This document shows, piece after piece, positions 54,022 through 61,971 of a DNA stretch of 64,000 bases (positions within the stretch are counted from its first letter, which is position 1; each line of letters opens with the position of its first letter). The translations under genes and the position numbers were made by a program. Under the pieces are notes generated by a model. That model saw only the letters and a program-made list of their open reading frames with translations, did no database searches and was not told the DNA's origin. Source of the stretch: an uncultured Rhizobiaceae group bacterium (GTDB lineage Bacteria > Pseudomonadota > Alphaproteobacteria > Rhizobiales > Rhizobiaceae); NCBI GenBank assembly GCA_947501445.1, contig CANMVS010000023.1, positions 25,751-89,750 of the forward strand, given 5' to 3'.

Positions 54022-55380
54022 ATGACCGACGCATCAAGCACGAACGTCCTTTCGTATATGCAAAAAGCTGATTCAGCTATCCGAGACTTACTGTTGTCAT
54101 TCGAGTGCCAGCCGATCATGTTTGTCGGGTCAGGCCTTTCACGACGCTACTTTGGCGCACCAAACTGGAACGAACTCCTAAAGCGCATTTTCAAACAGCT
54201 GCCAGGTGGGGAGAGTAATTACGAATATCATAGGCAAAAGTACAATGATGATCCGATACTGATTGGCTCGGCGCTTTCTGAGATTGTCTTTGAATGGGCT
54301 TGGAGAGATGGCAAACCAAACTTTCCAGAAGAGTTTTTCTCATCAGGTGTTAACAAAGACCGCTTCATCAAACATTTAGCGTGTAATATTTTGAGGGATT
54401 GCACTCCTGAAATTGGGGAGGTCGATCCATCATTTTCGAGAGAGCTTGCCGCGTTGTCTGACATCAAACCCCACGCAATAATTACTACAAATTACGATAT
54501 GTTCTTAGAGCAAGTATTCAAGGGTTATGAGCCGATCACCGGTCAGACGATCTTGCGCTACAATACAAACAGTTTTGGTGAAATTTTTCACATTCACGGG
54601 GATATTAGCAATCCGTCCACCATTGTTCTGACTGCTGATGATTATGGGGAGTGGAAAGAGAAGAAAAAATATGTGTCAGCGAAACTTCTAACATATTTTG
54701 CTGAACACCCAGTGTTTATCTTTGGCTACGGTCTAGGTGACGCAAACGTAAAAGCAATCCTTCGAGATATTGGAGAGCTGGTCGCTGACGAGACCGGCCT
54801 AATTCCAAATGTTTATCAGATTATTTGGCAAAGCGGGGAACTGCCTAAGCATCCGCCGGACCAAGCAATATTCTCTGTTGACGACAAAGAATATCGCACC
54901 AAGGCCATTTATACGAATGACCTGAATTGGGTATTCGAAGCTTTGAAAAGTCAATCCGCCCTAACATCTATAAACCCGAAACTGCTGCGCGCTCTAGCTG
55001 CGAGGATGATGAAGTTAATACGACATGATATCCCTTCCGGTAGCGTTTCTGTTGACTATGACATTCTAGAACGCGTTGCCGATGATAACGATGAGTTGCC
55101 CACATTACTCGGTATTTCAAGTATCAATAACCCTAACCAATCGCACCCGCTTACAATAACGCAAGTTGCTCAGCGACTAGGATTTGGGCATTGGACGGGT
55201 GCGAACAAACTTATCAACCGTATCAAGGACGAAAAAGGCATTGATCTAAGGTCTTCCGACAATGCATACCATTGCCGAATTCGAACAGGTAGTAGTAGCG
55301 CAGCTCGAAAATGGTCCCATAAGAGCGTGGATCTATTTGGCCAGTTGATAGCAGGCGAAGACTATAACATTGATCTCTAG
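54022..55380 (+). CDS. SIR2-domain defence protein
   Basis: 452 residues. The SIR2 NAD-binding fold is well marked: MFVGSGLSRRY (near 33-43), ITTNYD (154-159), the catalytic-type histidine in HIHGD (H192) and IFGYGLGDANVKAIL (233-247). In bacterial defence, such domains hydrolyse NAD+ to stop phage replication (Thoeris ThsA, DSR, SIR2-pAgo). The C-terminal 130 residues are a distinct helical region (LTITQVAQRLGFGHWTGANKLINRIK, which resembles a helix-turn-helix) without an identified partner, so it may be the sensor. The gene is AT-rich compared with its surroundings. It stands tail-to-tail with the DarTG operon, 70 bases away. Confidence 0.9.
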   Translation: MTDASSTNVLSYMQKADSAIRDLLLSFECQPIMFVGSGLSRRYFGAPNWNELLKRIFKQLPGGESNYEYHRQKYNDDPILIGSALSEIVFEWAWRDGKPNFPEEFFSSGVNKDRFIKHLACNILRDCTPEIGEVDPSFSRELAALSDIKPHAIITTNYDMFLEQVFKGYEPITGQTILRYNTNSFGEIFHIHGDISNPSTIVLTADDYGEWKEKKKYVSAKLLTYFAEHPVFIFGYGLGDANVKAILRDIGELVADETGLIPNVYQIIWQSGELPKHPPDQAIFSVDDKEYRTKAIYTNDLNWVFEALKSQSALTSINPKLLRALAARMMKLIRHDIPSGSVSVDYDILERVADDNDELPTLLGISSINNPNQSHPLTITQVAQRLGFGHWTGANKLINRIKDEKGIDLRSSDNAYHCRIRTGSSSAARKWSHKSVDLFGQLIAGEDYNIDL

Positions 55381-55450
55381 AAAATTTATGATTGCCGATA
55401 TTGAAGCCTAATTGCTCATTTTCGGAGTTTTGCGAAATAAAAGCAATGCA

Positions 55451-56542
55451 TTACAAGCCGCCAGCTTTTCGGTTTGGAACACTTTCAGCGGAGTCCCCAG
55501 CGAGTGAGTCGATAAGCCCATCGTCTTTAAGGCGAAGCAATGCTGCTGTCACGGCGGGTTCAGGGAAGCTGGCACGTTTGTGGTCGTTCCATGCTTCCAG
55601 GGCTACCGACATGTCAGGCTGTGTTGTGATACCCTCGGAGACAGACAGAAAATGCACACTAGACAACAGTTCCATACCGTAGGGGCTTTCGTAGCCTTCG
55701 ATTAGCAATGACAGTTCGCTGATGATTCGGGAAACGTCTGAACCTTCGGATTTCAGGTGTTCATCTGCTGCTGCATACGTCCCTTGGGTAACGACAACCT
55801 TACGATCATCACTGGTATAGCCTTCGATGTAATGTTTAGCTTCCATGGCTTTGAATGCCTGATGCAGGGTCTCGGAGTATGGACCATACCGTTCCTTAGC
55901 AAAAGTCAGTCCAAAATCGATGCCCAGCACCTGTAGGAAATATGCAATCTTCTGTGCAGTCAGCCTGGTTAAGTGTCCACCGAAGTATTTCTCAAGTTCT
56001 GCGAACGCGACCATCATGGACGCCCGACCTGTTGTCAGGTCCGATGGGATATATACTTGCTCGGTGTGGGCCGACTGGTCAGCAGGGCCGAAAATGACGA
56101 AGTGAACGTCTGGCAACTCTGACACAGCATCTTCGATGAGAGGTCTTACGTCCGACCAGTCAAGACCACCATTGCCGCAGCCCAAAGGAGGCAACGCCAC
56201 GGATTTTATCCCAAGGCGACGGACTTGCTCTACAAAGTCTATAAGACCATCTCTGACGTATTCAATCTTGGATTGTGACCGCCAGTGTTGCTTGGTAGGG
56301 AAGTTGATCATGAAGCGATGCTTCTTGCTGTCCAAGAAACCGACGTTGTCAAAGATGAACATCTCACCAGGTGACAGCGCCTTCTCAGCACACAAACGTT
56401 TGTACGCTTTGAAGTTCTCTGGCCAGCGGCGTTTGAACTCTAGTGCAACACCCTTGCCCATGACACCGACACAGTTCACCGTATTCACGATTGCCTCTGT
56501 AGGCTCGTCAAACATATCGCCGTTTTTGTATTCGATGGTCAT
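55451..56542 (-). CDS. darG: DarG antitoxin, macro-domain ADP-ribosylglycohydrolase
   Basis: 363 residues from the ATG at 56542, two bases after the darT stop. Residues 1-150 are a macro domain (GDMFDEPTEAIVNTVNCVGVMGKGVALEFK, VALPPLGCGNGGLDW) that removes ADP-ribose from thymidine in DNA. The C-terminal half (FAELEKYFGGHLTRLTAQKIAYFLQVLGIDFGLTFAKERYGPYSETLHQ) matches the toxin-binding region of DarG, which resembles SocA/Panacea folds. DarG neutralises DarT both enzymatically and by binding. The operon order darT-darG is standard. Confidence 0.93.
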   Translation of the reverse strand: MTIEYKNGDMFDEPTEAIVNTVNCVGVMGKGVALEFKRRWPENFKAYKRLCAEKALSPGEMFIFDNVGFLDSKKHRFMINFPTKQHWRSQSKIEYVRDGLIDFVEQVRRLGIKSVALPPLGCGNGGLDWSDVRPLIEDAVSELPDVHFVIFGPADQSAHTEQVYIPSDLTTGRASMMVAFAELEKYFGGHLTRLTAQKIAYFLQVLGIDFGLTFAKERYGPYSETLHQAFKAMEAKHYIEGYTSDDRKVVVTQGTYAAADEHLKSEGSDVSRIISELSLLIEGYESPYGMELLSSVHFLSVSEGITTQPDMSVALEAWNDHKRASFPEPAVTAALLRLKDDGLIDSLAGDSAESVPNRKAGGL

Positions 56543-56544
56543 AG

Positions 56545-57255
56545 CTAGAAAAAGCACCCAGGCTTCACGTACACAGGTATTTGTGTGTGTGACGCATCAA
56601 CCCAAGTCTGCACCTCCGCCAAGTGTGAGTGGTTCTTTAATATGATGCACGAAACTTCGTTCATCTGCAAACTATCCTTCACCATAAACTCTGCCATGCG
56701 CTTCTTACTGCGCATCTGGTGTTCAACAGGCTGGTCCCTGTCATGTTGCCAACGACAGACGCCTTCATACGCTATTTCGACGATGGTTCCCATTGTCGGT
56801 TTGTCGTCAAACAATGGCCAAGCAACATGTGTTTCTAGATTTGCTGGGCTATTGTTAAAAGTCGCTGGAAAACCCGAATTGCAGGCAATGTCAGTGAACC
56901 AGCAGCTACGCCCAGAAGCGAACAAAGCCGTTGGATTGACCACCATGAAAGCAACGTCTTCCATGGTAGCTTTGCCAAGCTCAGCACCGTTGGGTGCTTT
57001 TAGCGGCACGTTTCCGATGTGTATTGAATATGCCATTTTCGTGCATGGTGAAAAATAGAATGGTACAAAGTCGTTTACGTTAGAACCACAAGGCGTCGTG
57101 AACGCTGGTGAACCGCGACGTGCGACAATATCATCATACGAGATGCGATACCCAGCTTGAACGTTTTGATTATTCTTCGCATAGAGATTGCCTGCCGCAA
57201 GATAGGTCTGTAAATTCTTATAGTGTGTCATGCGAAAGAGAAAACGTAGTGGCAA
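56545..57255 (-). CDS. darT: DarT toxin, DNA thymidine ADP-ribosyltransferase
   Basis: 236 residues from a TTG at 57255; an ATG at 57231 would cut off part of the conserved first strand (PLRFLFRMTHYKNLQTYL). DVNDFVPFYFSP-type and RMAEFMV motifs are those of DarT (DUF4433): the catalytic glutamate is E189 and the NAD-contacting arginine lies in RMTH. DarT transfers ADP-ribose from NAD+ to thymidine in single-stranded DNA, blocking replication; DarTG systems protect against phage. It precedes darG by two bases in the same transcript. Confidence 0.92.
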   Translation of the reverse strand: MPLRFLFRMTHYKNLQTYLAAGNLYAKNNQNVQAGYRISYDDIVARRGSPAFTTPCGSNVNDFVPFYFSPCTKMAYSIHIGNVPLKAPNGAELGKATMEDVAFMVVNPTALFASGRSCWFTDIACNSGFPATFNNSPANLETHVAWPLFDDKPTMGTIVEIAYEGVCRWQHDRDQPVEHQMRSKKRMAEFMVKDSLQMNEVSCIILKNHSHLAEVQTWVDASHTQIPVYVKPGCFF

Positions 57256-57651
57256 TCCAACGACCTAACTTGCAAACAGGACCCTTAATACTCAACTAGC
57301 ACGAGATACTAAGTCTTGCCACCGGCGCACAATCAAAAAAATTGAGGTTGCATTGCGAATGTACCCAAGCTGGTCTCCGATATTTTTACCAGCCACCGCA
57401 GTAGAACTCTTGGCATGCAGTTGTTCAAAAAGCTGGCTTAAGTGCTGATTGCGTCGAAGGTTGCTTTCCGCCATGCGTGCTGGGCAAGAGGAAAATTCGC
57501 CATCAACGGTCTGAACGTCTGCTTCTTCATGCCGTAGAATAATGTCTCGCACCTGCGGCGAAAGTCCGCTTCCCGCCCTCAGTAGTCATTGGCTCGATGG
57601 TCACATATTCCGGTAGAGCCTGCATTTCGATTTCAGAGATTCATACCGCAT
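57256..57651. other. Gene-poor stretch with an 86-codon open frame of doubtful status
   Basis: Upstream of darT, a minus-strand open frame at 57292-57552 encodes 86 residues (MRDIILRHEEADVQTVDGEF...). The frame continues upstream without a good start to a stop codon near 57590. It reads like the end of a larger protein, so it may be a decayed remnant. Nothing else is supported here. Confidence 0.35.
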
Positions 57652-57696
57652 GATGCATTCAGGTTTTGCCGATTCCCACAAAACCTGAATTGCTCC
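57652..57696 (-). repeat. Dispersed two-hairpin repeat, copy E (half element)
   Basis: Only the CAGGTTTTG...CAAAACCTG palindrome with its flanking GATGCATT and AATTGCTCC remains; the second module is missing. It marks the right-hand side of the defence island. Confidence 0.75.
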
Positions 57697-57835
57697 ATCG
57701 GACCGGCGCGCGGACATAAGGGCCAGGCCACGGTTAGCTATCAACGCCTCAAATGGGCAGGACGCTGGCTCTCGCCATCAGAACATATGGCAAAGAATCG
57801 CATCAGGGCAGATGTTTGCAACAACATGTACAGCA

Positions 57836-58111
57836 TTAATCTGATGTCGCAATGGCGTTCAAAACATCGGCATGGGTCAGTTCCCCCAATGGCAGGTGAA
57901 CGCGCAGGGTCTGGGTTGGCTTGTCGTTATGAAAAATGCCGATGACGGTTTCTATGTCCGGGCAGCCATCATCGCGGCAGGCAAGCTCGGTGATTGTCAA
58001 GGTGGTATCATCAGACAGAGCCAATGCTTCGCGAACCCAGGCTTTGATATCGGCAGACTTTGCCAGCAGCCGATTGCCCCTGGGTGCCAGTGGATTGTCA
58101 AACGGTTTCAT
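57836..58111 (-). CDS. Small conserved protein linked to COG0523 GTPases
   Basis: 91 residues; its start overlaps the stop of the upstream GTPase gene by four bases (ATGA). The centre carries [21 protein letters not shown], with a CxxxxxC pair. Related proteins with a similar CPDIET stretch occur beside COG0523 genes in alphaproteobacteria; I base that on recollection of the neighbourhood. It may be a metal-dependent partner. The rest ([12 protein letters not shown]) resembles the last helix of small alpha-beta proteins. Confidence 0.75.
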   Translation of the reverse strand: MKPFDNPLAPRGNRLLAKSADIKAWVREALALSDDTTLTITELACRDDGCPDIETVIGIFHNDKPTQTLRVHLPLGELTHADVLNAIATSD

Positions 58112-59094
58112 TCAACCAGTTCCCGCCTGGATATTTTGCACCGTTCAAACCCGTCGGCGATGACATCACGGGGAAGATTGCGCCCGATAAAGACAATGCG
58201 TGACACCCTTTGTTCGTCCGGTCTCCACGGCCTTTGGTGATTACCCTCCAAAATCATGTGTACGCCCTGCATAACATAACGCTCATCGTCGCCATCAAAT
58301 GCGAGGATTCCTTTCATACGAAGCATGTCGACCCCATGTTCCTGCGAACAGGACTGCATCCATGCAAAAAACACATCAGGCATCAGTGGTTCTTCGCTGA
58401 CGAGTGAGAAACTCGATACGTGATCATCATGGTGATGATGATGAAAGTGTTCGAGGAACGCAGGCTCAATTTCAAGCGCCCGGTCCAGATCAAACGCATT
58501 GCGCCCGATCACGTTTGTCACGGGTAAATTGCATCGCTCGCTGCGATGGATAATGGCCGTTGGATTAATGGCCCTGATACGGGCCTCGACGTTCGTGAGT
58601 TCAGCCTCATCAACAAGATCTATCTTGTTCAGAAGCACAATGTCTGCAAAGGCCAACTGCTCCTGCGCTTCATGTGCTTCATCAATTTCACCCAACAGGT
58701 GTTTTGCATCGACCACCGTTACAATGGCATCGAGCCTGGACCTGGAACGGACATCATCATCGACAAAAAACGTTTGTGCGACCGGCGCAGGATCTGCCAG
58801 ACCTGTCGTTTCAATAATGATCGCGTCAAACCGGTTTCTGCGTTTCATCAGGCTTTCGATAATTCTTATCAGGTCGCCGCGAACCGTGCAGCAGATACAC
58901 CCATTGTTCATCTCGAAGATTTCTTCGTCCGCATCAACAACGAGTTCATTGTCGATACCGATCTCGCCGAATTCATTGACGATAACCGCGTAACGCTTGC
59001 CGTGATTTTCAGTCAGAATGCGATTGAGCAGCGTTGTCTTGCCGGCACCAAGGTAGCCGGTGAGAACTGTAACGGGCGTTTTTTCAGGGGTCAT
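58108..59094 (-). CDS. COG0523 metallochaperone GTPase (short form, His-rich loop)
   Basis: 328 residues. P-loop [15 protein letters not shown], the metal motif [22 protein letters not shown], and the specificity region NKIDLVD are present. A run of histidines ([10 protein letters not shown], near 215-225) is typical of zinc-handling members. The C-terminal CobW domain ends in [16 protein letters not shown]. It starts two bases after the end of the other GTPase gene in the same transcript. The Zur-like operator upstream of this operon supports a role in zinc shortage. Confidence 0.93.
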   Translation of the reverse strand: MTPEKTPVTVLTGYLGAGKTTLLNRILTENHGKRYAVIVNEFGEIGIDNELVVDADEEIFEMNNGCICCTVRGDLIRIIESLMKRRNRFDAIIIETTGLADPAPVAQTFFVDDDVRSRSRLDAIVTVVDAKHLLGEIDEAHEAQEQLAFADIVLLNKIDLVDEAELTNVEARIRAINPTAIIHRSERCNLPVTNVIGRNAFDLDRALEIEPAFLEHFHHHHHDDHVSSFSLVSEEPLMPDVFFAWMQSCSQEHGVDMLRMKGILAFDGDDERYVMQGVHMILEGNHQRPWRPDEQRVSRIVFIGRNLPRDVIADGFERCKISRRELVE

Positions 59095-59096
59095 GA

Positions 59097-60266
59097 TTAT
59101 CTCCTTGACAGATGGATGATACGGTTGATGTGGACCAGGACAGCGTCGAAAAAGCCGCGACTTAAGCTGGCGATGACATCCTTGAAGGGGCGCGATGAAT
59201 CGTTGATCAGGCTGGAAAAAACCTCTTTGACCGGGCCCGGGTCAATGCCATTGGTAATGAACACCAGGCGCGTCCGATGATCCTCATCCGGCCAGGCGTC
59301 CAGTTTGACGGGCGGACTTGCAACATGCTGGACGATATGAATTATCCGGGGCTGTTGCGGCGTTTCGGCGATTGATACAATGCCTTTGGCCCTTAACAGG
59401 CGAGGTCCGGCGGCATCCTGCAGGACGCACAAAAACGTCCGGAAACGTTTTTCCGGTATCGGTTGGTCGTGGACAATACTGAATGTGTTTATGCCGGCGC
59501 CATGGCGCTTTACATCGAAATTTCGCCCCTGCTGATGGCCATTTGTGTCTGCAGCCAGAACAGCTTCCAGCGCAAGCCATCCGGCAACCTCGTCGCTTTG
59601 CTCAACGGTGTTGTAACTGCGCCGTGCAAAAAGTATTGGCAATGCAATATCGCGTTTGTCATGGATCGTGGCTACCGCATTAAGCTGCTTGAGTTCATCA
59701 GGCAGCGCTGCGAGATCAGCTTTGGTCGCCGGATCCCTGGCCAAGTCAGTCTTGGTCAAGACAATCTGATCGGCAAAGGCGACCTGCTTCAAGGCTTCGA
59801 AGTGGCGCTCAAGCGACATCGGGCCATTGATGATGTCATATAACGTTACAAATCCCGATAATCTGAAAATGCCGTCGACTGTTTTGTCACGCAATGTTTC
59901 GGGGCGGCCACCCGTTGGCGTCAGGGCATTGACCAGCGGTGCCGGGTCACCCAGCCCGCTCATCTCAACAATGACCCGCGAGAAGGGCGGACAGAGCGAA
60001 CCAGCGGCCGCACAATGCAGATCAAAAAGCGTCGCGCGCAGATCGCTCACGCCGGAACAACACAAACAGCCCGTCGATACCTGGCTGATATTTGTTTCGC
60101 CCTTGCGGACGAGCAGATGGTCAATGGGAACATCGCCAAACTCATTGATGATCACTGCCGTGTCGGAAAAATCAGGATCAGTCAGGAGCCTGTTCAAAAC
60201 TGTTGACTTGCCGGCTCCGAGAAACCCGCTCAGGAAAAACACCGGTATGTGCGATGGTATCGACAT
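59097..60266 (-). CDS. COG0523 metallochaperone GTPase (long form)
   Basis: 389 residues from the ATG at 60266 (GGGGAG about four bases upstream); a longer frame adds 47 residues without homology. P-loop [18 protein letters not shown], metal motif [24 protein letters not shown] and LTKTDLA are present, followed by the CobW C-terminal domain ([31 protein letters not shown]). It is longer than the second GTPase because of insertions after CxCC, so the two likely have different client proteins. It lies 11 bases behind the truncated zur. Confidence 0.92.
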   Translation of the reverse strand: MSIPSHIPVFFLSGFLGAGKSTVLNRLLTDPDFSDTAVIINEFGDVPIDHLLVRKGETNISQVSTGCLCCSGVSDLRATLFDLHCAAAGSLCPPFSRVIVEMSGLGDPAPLVNALTPTGGRPETLRDKTVDGIFRLSGFVTLYDIINGPMSLERHFEALKQVAFADQIVLTKTDLARDPATKADLAALPDELKQLNAVATIHDKRDIALPILFARRSYNTVEQSDEVAGWLALEAVLAADTNGHQQGRNFDVKRHGAGINTFSIVHDQPIPEKRFRTFLCVLQDAAGPRLLRAKGIVSIAETPQQPRIIHIVQHVASPPVKLDAWPDEDHRTRLVFITNGIDPGPVKEVFSSLINDSSRPFKDVIASLSRGFFDAVLVHINRIIHLSRR

Positions 60267-60277
60267 GGCGCTCCCCG

Positions 60278-60511
60278 TCACTGACACGTCCGGCAGGTGC
60301 CGCGCAGCTCGATGGTGGCTTTCTCCAGGACGAATTGCCTGTTGCCAGCCAATGTCTTCAGCCGCTTCGTCAGCGCCGTATTCGTTATTTCGGAAGCCTT
60401 GCCGCATCGCTCACAGATCAAGAACAGTGCCTGTCCGACGTGGCGACACGCACTGTGACTGCACGCGACAAAGGCATTGAGGGTAACAAGGAGGGCAGGC
60501 TTATGCAGCAT
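60278..60511 (-). pseudogene. zur: C-terminal half of a Zur-like (Fur-family) regulator
   Basis: The frame encodes 77 residues that correspond only to the dimerisation/metal domain of Fur-family proteins: LNAFVACSHSACRHVGQALFLICERCGKASEI, with the structural zinc pairs CERC and CRTC. The DNA-binding winged helix (about 75 residues) is absent. The first ATG has no ribosome site and is preceded by a few unrelated residues (MLHKPALLV). The two operator-like sites stand directly upstream, as if a deletion had joined the promoter to the second half. It could still be translated as a non-DNA-binding, possibly dominant-negative or Zn-buffering, product. Confidence 0.75.
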
Positions 60512-60573
60512 GGAGTGTCACCGGATATTTGCCATTTTCGGCAGCGAAGGGATTGCACGTCTGTATCGCATAC

Positions 60574-60586
60574 GTTATATCATTAC
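60574..60586. promoter_or_regulatory. Zur-box-like site A
   Basis: GTTATATCATTAC, an imperfect palindrome of the GTWAT-NNN-ATWAC type that alphaproteobacterial Zur recognises. It lies 63 bases upstream of the truncated zur start. Its centre is 21 bp from that of site B, two helical turns. Confidence 0.5.
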
Positions 60587-60594
60587 ACAATATC

Positions 60595-60607
60595 GTAATT
60601 TAATAAC
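60595..60607. promoter_or_regulatory. Zur-box-like site B
   Basis: GTAATTTAATAAC, with the same half-sites as site A but in opposite orientation. The pair suggests cooperative binding and control of the leftward COG0523 operon, perhaps also of rightward transcription. Confidence 0.5.
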
Positions 60608-60611
60608 ATTA

Positions 60612-60898
60612 CAAGAACAGCGAAAATGACATGAATGACACGAAGGAGTTCATCATGCATCCGGCAAAAACCTCTTGCTCGCGTCCACTCTTTGGTTGCC
60701 GCTGTGACGGAAGGTCAGCCAGGTTCGATCATTGATGGTGCAGGCTCGCCTGGCAACGACACGCAAAAACCATCAAAGGCACAGATGTCAGAGCAGGCGG
60801 ACAATCGGCAAAGTTTGCCCATTAATGCAGAAATGGCTTGATGTAATAATACATTAAATTAAAACCGGCCTGTTGCTTCCCTGTCTGATTTTGTCAGG
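60612..60898. other. Spacer with remains of a possible gene
   Basis: An ATG at 60655 has a good AAGGAG ribosome site, but its frame stops after 26 codons. A second frame joined through the AAAAA run (60665-60669) would continue to 60841. This may be a frameshifted small gene. ATGTAATAATACAT at 60841-60854 is a perfect inverted repeat that might be a further metal-regulator site. Confidence 0.35.
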
Positions 60899-60998
60899 GC
60901 AATTCGGGTTTTGACGGAAATCACAATCCCTGAATGTATCAACAAAATCAAAGGCCAACACCGTTGTCCCGTTTCTGACAGAACGTGAAACGGTCTGG
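60899..60998 (+). repeat. Dispersed two-hairpin repeat, copy F
   Basis: Full-length but diverged copy in the orientation of copy B; the first palindrome has lost some pairing (CAATCCCTGAAT), while the second module is well kept. It lies about 125 bases upstream of the ABC transporter operon. Confidence 0.8.
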
Positions 60999-61122
60999 AG
61001 GGGAGGAACAACACCTTCTAATGATGTGCTCAATGATCTCTAGACCAATGGGGCTCTCCGGCGACAGGTTTGCCCACACAATTGCAACCTTAATCAGAAC
61101 AAATGGCTGGGAGCCTTTTTGA

Positions 61123-61923
61123 ATGACAGCCATTACCACTGGTCGACTGAGCCTTGAGGTATGCAATACGTCTTACGTGCTTGTGGACGGCAACTGCCTC
61201 ATACAGGATATCAGCTTTGATGTTGATGTTGGCGAGATCGTCGCGATTGTCGGCCCGAATGGAGCAGGCAAGACAACCCTCATTCGCATGATCGCCGGTT
61301 TGGCAGCGCCTACATCCGGCAATGTCCTGTTGGATGGTGTTGCCATTGACCAAATGAGTTTTGCTGACCGTGCGCAACAAATCGCCTATCTCGGTCAGAG
61401 CGAAAACGTGGATGGCAGACTGTCGGTTCTCCAATACATTGGCCTTGGTCTGCTGCCACACAGGCGCTTGTTTGCAAGCGACCTTTCCAGCGAACTGTCA
61501 ACAGGCGCAATGAAGGCCGTCGGACTTGACAGGCTTGCCGACAGGCGAATGGATCAACTGTCTGGTGGCGAGAGGCAGAAGGCAAAGATAGCCAGAGCCA
61601 TTTGCCAACAACCCAAATTACTGGTGCTGGATGAGCCAACCAATCATCTGGATCCCCAGGCACGTGGCGAGTTGTTGGGGCTCATCGCTCAAATGGGTAT
61701 CACCGTTATCGCCGCCTTGCATGACCTGACATTGATTGAGGCATTTGCACAAAAAACAGCGGTGATTGCAGGCGGCAGACTGATGACATTTGGCAATTCA
61801 ATTGATGCACTGTCATCGCGACAGGTTCGTGATGTATTCGGTGTTGATTTGCACCGGTTCAAACACCCCGGTCAAGACCGCATCATCCCCAGTCTCGATA
61901 TTCCGATGTTCGCCAGTGTGTGA
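61123..61923 (+). CDS. ABC transporter ATP-binding protein (FecE/BtuD type)
   Basis: 266 residues; GGGAG stands eight bases before the ATG. Walker A is GPNGAGKTTLIRM, the Q-loop follows in IAYLGQSE, the signature is LSGGERQKAKIARA, Walker B is LLVLDEPTNHLD, and the switch histidine is in ALHDLTL. It energises the FecCD-type permease at 62926 from the cytoplasm. Gene order is ATPase-binding protein-permease. The substrate could be an iron siderophore, haem, cobalamin or a zinc chelate; the zinc-related neighbours favour a metal complex. Confidence 0.93.
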   Translation: MTAITTGRLSLEVCNTSYVLVDGNCLIQDISFDVDVGEIVAIVGPNGAGKTTLIRMIAGLAAPTSGNVLLDGVAIDQMSFADRAQQIAYLGQSENVDGRLSVLQYIGLGLLPHRRLFASDLSSELSTGAMKAVGLDRLADRRMDQLSGGERQKAKIARAICQQPKLLVLDEPTNHLDPQARGELLGLIAQMGITVIAALHDLTLIEAFAQKTAVIAGGRLMTFGNSIDALSSRQVRDVFGVDLHRFKHPGQDRIIPSLDIPMFASV

Positions 61924-61971
61924 AATCGGAATATTCAACCATGGCCCCCTTAACCTGGAAAAGCACCCGAA

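Noticed and set aside
57292..57552. 86-residue gene upstream of darT
   Set aside because: The frame continues upstream of the GTG without a ribosome site and shows no recognisable domain; listed only as a doubtful remnant.
60278..60511. Reading this frame as a complete small zinc-ribbon protein
   Set aside because: The residues align with the second half of Fur/Zur including both CxxC pairs, and the start lacks a ribosome site; a truncated zur explains it better.
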